Virus record (IMG/VR): IMGVR_UViG_3300027747_001090
Span: 1-45,827 of that record
From: a virus
DNA: 45,827 nt
Strand: one strand, 5' to 3'
Shown here: positions 29,761-38,934 of the stretch, in pieces
Numbering within the stretch: position 1 is the first letter of the stretch
Layout: each line of letters begins with the position of its first letter
The notes under the pieces: model-generated
Told to the model about the DNA's origin: nothing
The model's input: only the letters and a program-made list of their open reading frames with translations
Databases searched by the model: none
Position numbers and translations under genes: made by a program

Positions 29761-32700
29761 ACGAGTTATCGTCCAGCACACCGCGCAGACGTTTGTCGAT
29801 GTACAACCCGTTTTCAGTTTGCGCAGACTTGGTCATACGCTCCTTAATGGATTTCGTCAAAGTACCCGCTGGGATGGCCACGCTTGGGTGCTTGATGTTG
29901 AACTTGTCGATGCGGTCGTAAGCTGTTTCCAGCGTATCCGAATCGTTTGCCATGAATGCAATCCCGTAAAGGTTCAGCAGGTTCTGGCGTTCCTTCAAGA
30001 TCGCTTGCTCTTGGCCCTTGATCGTGATGTTCTTGTATTGCAATTCAGCCACTTCGGCTGGCCGCAAACCAATAGATTGCATCAGCAAAGCAAACGAGCC
30101 CACATCCTCAACCAGCGGATCACCACGCAAAGTGTTTACGCCCTCGTTGGCATAGCGGGCAGCGACCAATGGGTTCTTGATGAACGCCGGGGCGATCATC
30201 TCTATTGCGCGGTCAGTATGGCCAGTATTAAACAACTTCATCGCCTCGGCTGCGTTAATAGCTAAACCAACTGTTGGGCCTAATTGTTCAACTAAGAACG
30301 ACTGTAAAGCTTCAACTTCATCTTGGTTCTTGCGGCTATCGCGGTACCACATGTCATCGAGCTTTGTACGGCTGGCCAAATCCACGCCCGCCATGTTACC
30401 CACACCGCGTGTAAGCAACGTACCGGCGTTCTGACCAAACGTATCAGCAGCCCACTTGGTGAACTCCAACTCAAAGTCAAACACTTCTTCGTCGTCTTCA
30501 TCCTTCAGGCCGTTGACCAGTGCGTTGGCAATCATTGCAACTGTGGAGAAACCCCACAATCCGGTCACGCCAGAGAAGATACCAGCCATACCCATTGTGC
30601 CAACAAACCGCGCCCGTGCTTCGCGGCGGTCTTCAGGAGACATGCCCTTCCACATGTTGATCGCGTTGTGGGTCAGGAAGAACGTCATCTGCTGCGGGAA
30701 CTGCTTGAATTGCAACACCACACGAGCGACTGGGTTCTGAAAATAACGCGGCTTGTTTGCCGACGAGTAGTCAAACATCGACCGCTGCGTAGAGTCTTTT
30801 GCAACCGCAATAGATTCATCAAACGCAAGGGCTTGGTCTTTGTAATCTTTGCGCTGCGCCATAGCCGCACGGAACGCAGACATCGCCATCACTTCACGGT
30901 TGAACCGTTCAGCGTTGTGGAATAACGCCGACAGCAATTCAATACTCCTGTGGTACTTGCCACCGTAAGCATCCGTGGGAGTAGAGGCCAGACCAGACTG
31001 ATCGTACGCAGCGGTAATGTCAATCACGCCGTCTGCTACAAATCGGTTGTAAGCGGCTTTGTCAATGCCGCTCAGTTCTGAAGAACGGCTCAACGATGGG
31101 AAGTCAACGCGGTTGTCACGGAGGCGTTTACCCCGTTCGACGGAGAAGCCCGTGGCAATGATCTGGCCAGCAACTTGTTTCATGTGCCAAAGAGCGTTTA
31201 CCGTTGCCTGTGCGTAAGACATCTTTGGGTTGGCTTTTACTTCTTGCCCAACCAAAGTAGGCAAGCCAATAATCATGCCGCCTAATACGTTGACGATTGC
31301 CGATGCGGGCGCGGTCAGGTACCATACAAACCCCACGTTGGACAGAAACGATGGTATTGTTCCGACGTCTGTTGGGTTGAGCATCAGACCCAAACGCCGT
31401 TCCATTTCTTTTACGTAATCGCTCAGCTCGTTGTTCTCGCGGGACAACTCAACATTACGAGCAGCCCCAGCTTCACTACGATCTTTGATCTGCAATCGAG
31501 CCGCTTCAATGTTAGAGAATAAATCGGGCGCGTGCTCAAACCGGGCCAGTTGGTAGGCCATGTGAAATGACGAAGCAGCAAAGTTACGCAGGGCGTCTTC
31601 TGAGTAACCAGCCACGTTGTTGCGGTGCATGAATTGGCTTCGGAAGCTGTGCTCTGGCTGGTTGGACAAGAAGCTTTGGTACAAGCTGTCCTTCAACTCT
31701 TGCTTTTGCGCGGCGGCGGTTGGACCCGTAAAGTTGGTGCTATCAATTGCCTCAAACGCACTCTTCAAAAAGTTTGATTGCTGGGCGTGTAAGTCCATCT
31801 GCTGCGCGTATTCGGAACCTTCCTTGATAGAATCTTCCAAGGATGGGTCTTGCGCAAGGCGCTCAGCCATGTGCATTTCTTTTTGGCCCGCTGTCTCAAA
31901 CATGTAGTACTCGCGGTTTTTGCCAGTGCCAACCTGATACCAGAATCGCCCGTGGCGCATCAGTGGGAAGTACGGCCCTTTGCGTTTGTTCTTTTCAAAC
32001 TCGTTGCGAATTTCAGTAGTTGTTGCTTCCGACACACCAAGCTGTCGCATCTGGATAATGCGTCGATTCATGACCTGCTTGTACTCAGAATAGCGGCGAT
32101 CGTAGAAGTCACGAGCCTTACGGTAGATTTCTTTTGACTGCGGCGTGAGTGCATACCAGTCCTGCATCAACTGCACGTTGGCGTTACGCTGATTGGGCGT
32201 TGCCACATCTGGGTCTACTTCCGCGATGGTGGCAGCGTGCATAACTTTGGCCAACGCCCGAGACTCCTCGGGGTTAGACGATTGCATGCGTTCCCATGTC
32301 TTGAGAATATCGCTCGACTCTTTCAAGATACCGTTCTTGCGGGACAGGAATTCTTCGGTTACGCGAATGAAGTTGTTTACCTGCGGAATACGGTTACGCA
32401 CCAGATCGCCGATCTGACGCAAAGTCAGGAAACCCAACAAAACAGGACGCAAACTAGCCTTGGCGCTGTTGTATGCAATCGGGAACGTAGTTTTAACTTC
32501 ACTCCAACTTTTTGGGTGTATTAACTTACCTATAGCTGTAGGAGTGTTCTGCAAACCGGGCGGGGTGGGTCTGGCCATCGCCGCCGACATGGCCTTGGGG
32601 CCAGTGGTTTCAGTTGCTACATCAAACGAGATTGGGCCGCTCATCATGATGTCGGTGGCGTTCATCACCTCAACCATAACGTTGCTCTCAGCATCTGACG

Positions 32701-35700
32701 ACACGCCAAACAACTTCTTAATAGCGCTTGTGAACTCGTTCCAAACAGAGATTGGAGCGGCCTTGTAACGAATGGCGCGGAGCAATGCTTGCAACTCAGG
32801 GTTGGTCATTGCTTCCGAGACAAACTCGTGCAGGTCTTGGATGTTGTTGATGTTCATCCCGTCGCGTGACAGGATGCCTTTGGAATAGTTGTACAACTCA
32901 TTCAGGCGGTTGTACGCATCAAGCCGCGCACCCTGCAAGGACTTGGGGTTGTCAATCAGGCGAGATGTGGCAGCGTGCAGTACTTCGTGCAGGAACAAGT
33001 GATTGGTCAGGTAGCCCTGACGCATTGTGATCTTGTTGGTGCGAGGGTCGTACTTGCCCAGCCAGCCGTATTCTTTGTTCAGGAGCGCGATGGTCTCGCT
33101 GAGAATCTGCCGCTGCGACAGGTTCTCAATGTTGTCCTCCAACTCAGCGATGGCTTCTTTCAAGTCATACAAGTTGTTGGACTTCAACCCTTTGATGATC
33201 GGCTTTTGCTTGTCCTCGGGGAACCCTGCAAGCACCATGTCAGTCAACGCACTCAGTTGTGCGTCAAGCGTTTCTTTGACGGCGGGATCGTTTGACAACG
33301 ACACCATCTCATTTTTGCCGACAATTTCAGTCTTGGCGTCAACGTCCGACTCCAGCAGGCGTTTAGCAAGTGCGGAGTAATATGCGTTCTTGGGTGCTGC
33401 GGCCAAAATCTTTAACGCACCTTTGGTGTCGCCCTTGTCAAGCAAGCGCATGATGTCAGGGTGTTGCAACTCCGTGAGCTTCTGCACGGTCGGTAAGTTT
33501 TTACCAACTCGTTGCTCTTCTGTAAGCTGTTTAACGGGCGGCGCTTTGGGGATTTTTACACCCGTGGCTTTTTCAACTTTTTGGCGCTGCTCTTCAGCGT
33601 ACTTGTCTAAAGACGCTTGGTACTTAGTAATAGCCGCATCAAACTTTTCTTCTTCTCGCAAATTGTTGCGGTAGTCCTCAGTCATGTTGTTGAGCACATC
33701 AACAGTATCTTGGTTTAGATTCTGCTCAATCCACTCTTTAAACTGGACAGCGTACTTGCCGCCTTCGTTTACGTAGATTGCATTGGCCCGGCCAACACCG
33801 GCTTCGTGCATTGCAATGTCGTATGCCAGCGCAGACAGCACATCCCCAAAGTTCTTGCGGTTGGGGTTTGTGATGTAGCTACGTGCAGCGGCCATGCCTT
33901 CGGTGACGCTACCCCGTGCATCAATCGCGCTCTTCAAGAAGTTCCAAGCTGAGCGCAGCTTGTTGTCGGAGATTACGTACCGCTTAGACTCGTTACTTGT
34001 CATTGGCCTGCGGGCTTTGCCTTCAGGCGATGGTGCACGCTCAACTGTTTTACGGGTGACAGTTGTGGCTTCGCTTACATACGGCAGCTTACCAAACGGA
34101 ATCTTTACGCCGCCCGCTTCGGTGAAAGTATCTGTTTGGAACGATTTCAACTCATCGTTGAACTGCTCCATACCGCGACGGGTCGTGAGGTCTGGGAGCC
34201 CTGCGTTCTCAAGGATGTTGCTCTGTGATCGACTGCCGGGCTTGCGCAAGTCTTCGATCAGTTGCGACAGCGCAGCTTGGCCACCCACACGGCGGGCCAA
34301 GTATTTGAGCGCCTTCTGCATACCGGGCGTTGTTGTTTCACCGGGTTTAGCAATGTCGTATTCAGTGGTCAAAAGATCACGGCCCGTTTGCTTCAGGGCG
34401 TCGTGCTTTGTCTTTTCGCTAGGTGTGTTTGCAGCAGGCTGGATCGCATCAAAGAACGCGCCTATCGTGGCCGCTTCTTCAGTACCGGCAACGTGCTCAG
34501 TGCTTTCTTTTGGTGCTTCTTGCTTTTCGTTAACCTTGTCCCGCAAAGCCTGACGTTCGGCCTCAAGCGCCGTCTCTTCTTCTGTCAGTTCGGTTTCGTT
34601 GGGCAGTGCTTCAAAGTACGTATCGAGCTCATTTGGCTCGGTGCGTCGAATAGGTTGCGTGGGTTGTTTGGTCGTTTGCGTTTCTAATAGCTTGCGTTGT
34701 GGGGACGGCACTGGCAGTTCCCCAAACAAACCTGTTTGTTCTGGCGCTAATTTTTCTTTTGTTGCAGCGGGCTGTACGGTTTGTTTACCAGATGCAATAT
34801 CTGCTTTAACCGTTTCAATTTCCCGCTGTATTGCACTTAAAGTTTGCCCATAACTTGTTATTGCGTCTTTGGCTTTTTTGGCTTTAGCCTGTTCCAAATT
34901 ACGGGAAGTCTCAGCTTCTCTGGCAACCAAAATATTTAAACGTTCTTCGGACGTCAACGACGCGCCGCCCGTAACACCCACATTACGTTTTTCACTTTCA
35001 GCCGACCGTTTTTGTCGGTCTTGGTATGCCTCAAATGCTGCTTGGTTTTCTAACTCCAAAGCTTGACCCGCGCTACCGGTGTTGCCCGTTTTGGCAAACA
35101 CGTCCTCAAGGTTTTCTGCTGGTGGCCCTTCTTCCAAGGGCTTGTTAAACATATCCCCCTGCATCGCCTTGGGCTGGCCTTTGCGGCGTTCAACTTCCGC
35201 AATGGCTGCGTCAATCTCAGCCGTTAATTTTTGAACGTATTGTGCAGCAACGGCTTCAGGGTTTTTAACTCCTTCGGGCCGGGTCATGTTAAACATTTCC
35301 GCACGCTTACTAGCCCAAACACCGTTGTCTTTATTTTCTTCAGCGGTGGCTAATACTCGCTGGCGATAGTCCTCAAGCAACTGCACTGCCGCATCGGGGT
35401 CACCGCCAGCTTTTGCGAGGGCAAGTTGTGCAGCACGGTACGGCGCTTTTTCCCCACCAAACAAGTTGCCTTGCATGGCTTTGGGTTGGCCAGTGGTTTG
35501 TTCTTGATCCGCTAGCGCCCCGATTAAATTGGAACCGTCATAGATTGGGTTCTTCAAGTTTTTAACCAGCTCGGCATCTCCGATCAGAGCAGCGTGCTCA
35601 TCAATCGTGCGATTAAAGTCTCGCAGTGCGGCTTTGAGTTGGCCAGTCTTCTCAGGGGTCTGCACGCCCCCGCCCAACATTGGGAGAATCTCTGCCCGCA

Positions 35701-37024
35701 GCTCGTTGTACTGGCGCTGGAAATCGGTCAGTGAACCGGGCTGCGCTCCTGCTCCACCATCAGTGCTTGTAACATTCTGTCCAGCAGGAACCACTCCATC
35801 TGCCCGAGGTTCTCCAGCTCCTGTGGTGGTGGCTCTTGTATCGGACTTGCCAACCACGCCAGCGCCTGCTCCACTTGGTGGAGTGACAGATTGGTCAACA
35901 TTTTGCTCTCCTTCAAGGTCTCTCTTGATCCAGTCAGGTACATTGGTAGTCGTATCCACGACTTCAGTTGGTGCATTACGTTTGCCCCCTACGATACCAG
36001 TTATTCCCCCCATACCGCCCGCGCCAACCGTGGCCATAGCCGCAGTTTCGCCTGTGCCAGCCATCAAGTCACGATTCATGCCAGCCTGACGGGCAGCAAT
36101 GTTCTGTGCGATCTTGCCACCGACTTCTTCAATGTTCTCGCCGGGAATTTCTTTCAGTGCGCCAGTTAAGCCACCAACGATGCGACCAGCGCCCGTGCGT
36201 TCACCAGCCAACACTCGCTCCAGTGCTCCAGCGCCGGGCAAGTATTTGTTGGCCAAAAGAGACAGACCGTATCCGGTCAAACCAGCAGCGCGGGCAAGGT
36301 TAATAGTTTCCGAAGCAGCCGCCTCGGGCGACATTTTCTTTTCTTCGGTGAGGTACTTGTAAACCTCATCGTACGTACCAGCGCCGATGTCTGCACCTTG
36401 CTGAACCGCGCCCGTTTGGATGGCGGCGTTTGCGCCTGATTTGATGGCGGCTTTTTGCGCTACTTTTTCAGCGGCTTCTTTAGAGATGTTTCGCGCAGCA
36501 GCTTTGGCCAGCACGTTGCCGGATGTAAGCGCGGCTGTACCTCCGCCCGTGATAATGGCAGGGATCAGTTGGGGCGCTTGTTCAGCAAGGAACGAGAAGA
36601 ACAGCGCAGGATCAGAAACAGTCTGGCCAACAGCGGTTTTGAAAGCGTTCCACTGGCCTGTCTTTTCTGCTTCTTGTACGGCTTTAGAACGCATCTCTTC
36701 TCGCTCTTTCAGCCCTCTGGACTTCATCTCTTCGCCATATTTTTCAATGGCTTCGCCCATACCTAACGTACCGGTCTTGGAGAAGTTGCCCGTAGCCAAC
36801 CCATAAAGCTGGCCGGGAACCTGCACAAGCGAGCCAAGGCCGGACACCGCGCCCGCCCCAATGTCCTTGACAGACTCGCCCCAAGTGCGTTCGGTTGGCG
36901 CTGGCGCAGGCGCGGCTTTTTGGCTACCCATGTGGGTTGAGTACGCCCACTGCCACGCTGTATTCTCATCTGGCGCATCGACTTCGTACTTTGCGCCTTG
37001 AACGTCTACAGCGAACTTAGCCAT
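29759..37024 (-). CDS. Giant internal virion/ejection protein with HExxH motif
   Basis: This 2421-residue protein is the largest gene in the window. It begins MAKFAVDVQGAKYEVDAPDE then NTAWQWAYSTHM, a short N-terminal domain seen on several large phage proteins. Ala/Gly-rich, potentially membrane-active segments occur near residues 150-185. A Gln/Ala/Glu-rich central third is probably extended or coiled. HEVLH (H1346, E1347, H1350) is a zinc metallopeptidase signature. Hydrophobic stretches occur near 1895-1925 and 2145-2175, in a C-terminal region resembling the large polyvalent or PLxRFG-type proteins. It is probably injected with the DNA and may open a channel or process host proteins. Confidence 0.78.
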   Translation of the reverse strand: MAKFAVDVQGAKYEVDAPDENTAWQWAYSTHMGSQKAAPAPAPTERTWGESVKDIGAGAVSGLGSLVQVPGQLYGLATGNFSKTGTLGMGEAIEKYGEEMKSRGLKEREEMRSKAVQEAEKTGQWNAFKTAVGQTVSDPALFFSFLAEQAPQLIPAIITGGGTAALTSGNVLAKAAARNISKEAAEKVAQKAAIKSGANAAIQTGAVQQGADIGAGTYDEVYKYLTEEKKMSPEAAASETINLARAAGLTGYGLSLLANKYLPGAGALERVLAGERTGAGRIVGGLTGALKEIPGENIEEVGGKIAQNIAARQAGMNRDLMAGTGETAAMATVGAGGMGGITGIVGGKRNAPTEVVDTTTNVPDWIKRDLEGEQNVDQSVTPPSGAGAGVVGKSDTRATTTGAGEPRADGVVPAGQNVTSTDGGAGAQPGSLTDFQRQYNELRAEILPMLGGGVQTPEKTGQLKAALRDFNRTIDEHAALIGDAELVKNLKNPIYDGSNLIGALADQEQTTGQPKAMQGNLFGGEKAPYRAAQLALAKAGGDPDAAVQLLEDYRQRVLATAEENKDNGVWASKRAEMFNMTRPEGVKNPEAVAAQYVQKLTAEIDAAIAEVERRKGQPKAMQGDMFNKPLEEGPPAENLEDVFAKTGNTGSAGQALELENQAAFEAYQDRQKRSAESEKRNVGVTGGASLTSEERLNILVAREAETSRNLEQAKAKKAKDAITSYGQTLSAIQREIETVKADIASGKQTVQPAATKEKLAPEQTGLFGELPVPSPQRKLLETQTTKQPTQPIRRTEPNELDTYFEALPNETELTEEETALEAERQALRDKVNEKQEAPKESTEHVAGTEEAATIGAFFDAIQPAANTPSEKTKHDALKQTGRDLLTTEYDIAKPGETTTPGMQKALKYLARRVGGQAALSQLIEDLRKPGSRSQSNILENAGLPDLTTRRGMEQFNDELKSFQTDTFTEAGGVKIPFGKLPYVSEATTVTRKTVERAPSPEGKARRPMTSNESKRYVISDNKLRSAWNFLKSAIDARGSVTEGMAAARSYITNPNRKNFGDVLSALAYDIAMHEAGVGRANAIYVNEGGKYAVQFKEWIEQNLNQDTVDVLNNMTEDYRNNLREEEKFDAAITKYQASLDKYAEEQRQKVEKATGVKIPKAPPVKQLTEEQRVGKNLPTVQKLTELQHPDIMRLLDKGDTKGALKILAAAPKNAYYSALAKRLLESDVDAKTEIVGKNEMVSLSNDPAVKETLDAQLSALTDMVLAGFPEDKQKPIIKGLKSNNLYDLKEAIAELEDNIENLSQRQILSETIALLNKEYGWLGKYDPRTNKITMRQGYLTNHLFLHEVLHAATSRLIDNPKSLQGARLDAYNRLNELYNYSKGILSRDGMNINNIQDLHEFVSEAMTNPELQALLRAIRYKAAPISVWNEFTSAIKKLFGVSSDAESNVMVEVMNATDIMMSGPISFDVATETTGPKAMSAAMARPTPPGLQNTPTAIGKLIHPKSWSEVKTTFPIAYNSAKASLRPVLLGFLTLRQIGDLVRNRIPQVNNFIRVTEEFLSRKNGILKESSDILKTWERMQSSNPEESRALAKVMHAATIAEVDPDVATPNQRNANVQLMQDWYALTPQSKEIYRKARDFYDRRYSEYKQVMNRRIIQMRQLGVSEATTTEIRNEFEKNKRKGPYFPLMRHGRFWYQVGTGKNREYYMFETAGQKEMHMAERLAQDPSLEDSIKEGSEYAQQMDLHAQQSNFLKSAFEAIDSTNFTGPTAAAQKQELKDSLYQSFLSNQPEHSFRSQFMHRNNVAGYSEDALRNFAASSFHMAYQLARFEHAPDLFSNIEAARLQIKDRSEAGAARNVELSRENNELSDYVKEMERRLGLMLNPTDVGTIPSFLSNVGFVWYLTAPASAIVNVLGGMIIGLPTLVGQEVKANPKMSYAQATVNALWHMKQVAGQIIATGFSVERGKRLRDNRVDFPSLSRSSELSGIDKAAYNRFVADGVIDITAAYDQSGLASTPTDAYGGKYHRSIELLSALFHNAERFNREVMAMSAFRAAMAQRKDYKDQALAFDESIAVAKDSTQRSMFDYSSANKPRYFQNPVARVVLQFKQFPQQMTFFLTHNAINMWKGMSPEDRREARARFVGTMGMAGIFSGVTGLWGFSTVAMIANALVNGLKDEDDEEVFDFELEFTKWAADTFGQNAGTLLTRGVGNMAGVDLASRTKLDDMWYRDSRKNQDEVEALQSFLVEQLGPTVGLAINAAEAMKLFNTGHTDRAIEMIAPAFIKNPLVAARYANEGVNTLRGDPLVEDVGSFALLMQSIGLRPAEVAELQYKNITIKGQEQAILKERQNLLNLYGIAFMANDSDTLETAYDRIDKFNIKHPSVAIPAGTLTKSIKERMTKSAQTENGLYIDKRLRGVLDDNS

Positions 37025-38925
37025 TATCCGATCCTTTTAACCGCGTTGGGGGGTGGTGGCGGTATATTAGCAGAAGGAGCTTGAGTCAACCCTGACCTTC
37101 TTTCGATTTCCGCCAGAATGTCTTCAGCTCGTTTTTTCTTGGCTGGATCAGTTTCTGTCAATGCAGCCCGGTATTGGCTCATGTACAAGGGGTTGTTAGC
37201 CATCAACTGCTCACGCTTTATCTGCAACGCTTCTTGTGCAGTAGCTTGTCTTGCATCCCGCCCGGACAGCATGCCGCTAACTGCGGACATGGCTTCCAAA
37301 GGCGACTTACCCGCATTTTCCGGTTTGGCCAACCAATCTTTTGCAAATGCTTCTTTTTGCAGGTCGGAATAATTTGGCGCTTTCTGCATGCCAGCCGCAG
37401 CAAGATGCGCCGCATTGGTAGCCGCGTTTGTTTTTTCACGGCTTAACATTTCCATAACCCGGATGCGTTCTTCCTGCGCCAATTTAGCTGCTTCTTCTTT
37501 CGATTTATTCGACGCAATAGCGGCATCGTAAACTTCTTTTGCAGCACTGTCGGCGGCAGCAGAGCTTGCTGTGTACAACTGGGTCTTGTACGCGCGATTA
37601 GTGTCAGCAACCTTCTGCTGATGGCCAAGAATTTGTTCCAAGAACGCAGTATCAGCAGCTTCACGCTGAGCCGCTTTACTAGCCGCGTACTCTGAACCCG
37701 CAACACCAGACTGCCACCACTTCTGACCGGGTTTGGCGCTTGCAATCCCGCCCAACAAGTCCATCAATGGATCGGCGCTGGCTTGCGCCTTTTCGCGTTT
37801 AGCTTTCAGTGCAGCAATAGTCTCCAAGATTGCTTTGTTATCTGGCTCACCAATCATCTCGTTAATACGATTAATCACGGCCCGTCGTTTTTCCTCTGGG
37901 TCTTGGCGCATTCTTTCTTGGATGATTTGACTTTCTTCGCTGACTTGTGGAAAGTCAACACGGCGTGTAGCGTCTGTGCGGTCATACGGAGTGCCGGGGA
38001 TTTGTGGAGCAGCAGGCGCAGCGGCTTGTTGCTGTTTTTGTTTTTGCGCGGCAGCCAACAAAGCCAAAGCTTGAGGAGATGGAGCGTTGCGCAAACGAGG
38101 GTCATTTACCATTGTTGGACGACCACGCTCGACTTCTGCGGGTGCAGAGGCTTCTTTCTCTTCTTTGGCCCGAATATAACGGTCATAGAACGGAGTAGGT
38201 GTATCAGGATTTTGTGCCCCGGGGGTCAACGCAGGGCTAAGATACCCAACATCCGCGCCCATTGCACGAGCGGGGCGAATCAAAGCCGTATCCACTGCGC
38301 CAGCCAAACCACGAGGAATCAATGTGGCGATGTCTGCAAGAGCAGCCGCGCCTTTACCAGCAAATTCCCCACCGGTTTTGCCTAAGAAACGAGTAAGGGC
38401 ATCGAGCTTTGCCCTGTCTTCTTTACGTTGTGCTTCCAATTCAGCTTCAGTTGGCTCACTGCCTTCAACCTTATTCCCAGTAGCAAACGCCACAATACCG
38501 CCACCACCATAGTGCTGGCCAAGGTTAGACATCAGTTGAGCAAGGTGACCGCCATGCGCGGCTTGTACAGGCATACCTTGTGGGGGCATTTCCGGAGCGG
38601 CTTGAGGCATACCTTGTGGAGCGCCTTGTGGCATACCTTGCTGAGCCATTTCTGGTGGCCGACCTTGCATCTGCGGTTTAGGTGCAAGCATCTGACGGAG
38701 CTTATCAACAATTGTGGACTGTGGGCCTCCGGCTTGCATGGCTTGTTGGTTCTGCATAGCGTTGCGTTTTTGTTGAATTTTCTGGAGAGCTATCGCTTCT
38801 TCTAAATCTTTTGGCAAGCCACCGGGCGGTTGACCTTGCTGGTCTCGTTGAACTTTCTGTTCCAAGGGCTGAGGATTGCCCATGAACATGTCCACCAGTT
38901 TATTGATACCCATAGAATCGCTCAT
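37024..38925 (-). CDS. Internal virion protein candidate
   Basis: The 633-residue protein shares one base with the giant gene downstream and has an AAGGA site. Residues 30-121 are Gln/Pro/Met-rich with repeated PQGMP and PQGAP units. They are followed by HGGHLAQLMSNLGQHY and GGGGIVAFATG, a motif seen in internal proteins of podovirus-like phages. The rest is Ala/Lys/Glu-rich helix. Together with its neighbours it fits an ejectosome component. No enzymatic domain is recognised. Confidence 0.7.
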   Translation of the reverse strand: MSDSMGINKLVDMFMGNPQPLEQKVQRDQQGQPPGGLPKDLEEAIALQKIQQKRNAMQNQQAMQAGGPQSTIVDKLRQMLAPKPQMQGRPPEMAQQGMPQGAPQGMPQAAPEMPPQGMPVQAAHGGHLAQLMSNLGQHYGGGGIVAFATGNKVEGSEPTEAELEAQRKEDRAKLDALTRFLGKTGGEFAGKGAAALADIATLIPRGLAGAVDTALIRPARAMGADVGYLSPALTPGAQNPDTPTPFYDRYIRAKEEKEASAPAEVERGRPTMVNDPRLRNAPSPQALALLAAAQKQKQQQAAAPAAPQIPGTPYDRTDATRRVDFPQVSEESQIIQERMRQDPEEKRRAVINRINEMIGEPDNKAILETIAALKAKREKAQASADPLMDLLGGIASAKPGQKWWQSGVAGSEYAASKAAQREAADTAFLEQILGHQQKVADTNRAYKTQLYTASSAAADSAAKEVYDAAIASNKSKEEAAKLAQEERIRVMEMLSREKTNAATNAAHLAAAGMQKAPNYSDLQKEAFAKDWLAKPENAGKSPLEAMSAVSGMLSGRDARQATAQEALQIKREQLMANNPLYMSQYRAALTETDPAKKKRAEDILAEIERRSGLTQAPSANIPPPPPNAVKRIG

Positions 38926-38934
38926 GATTTTTCC

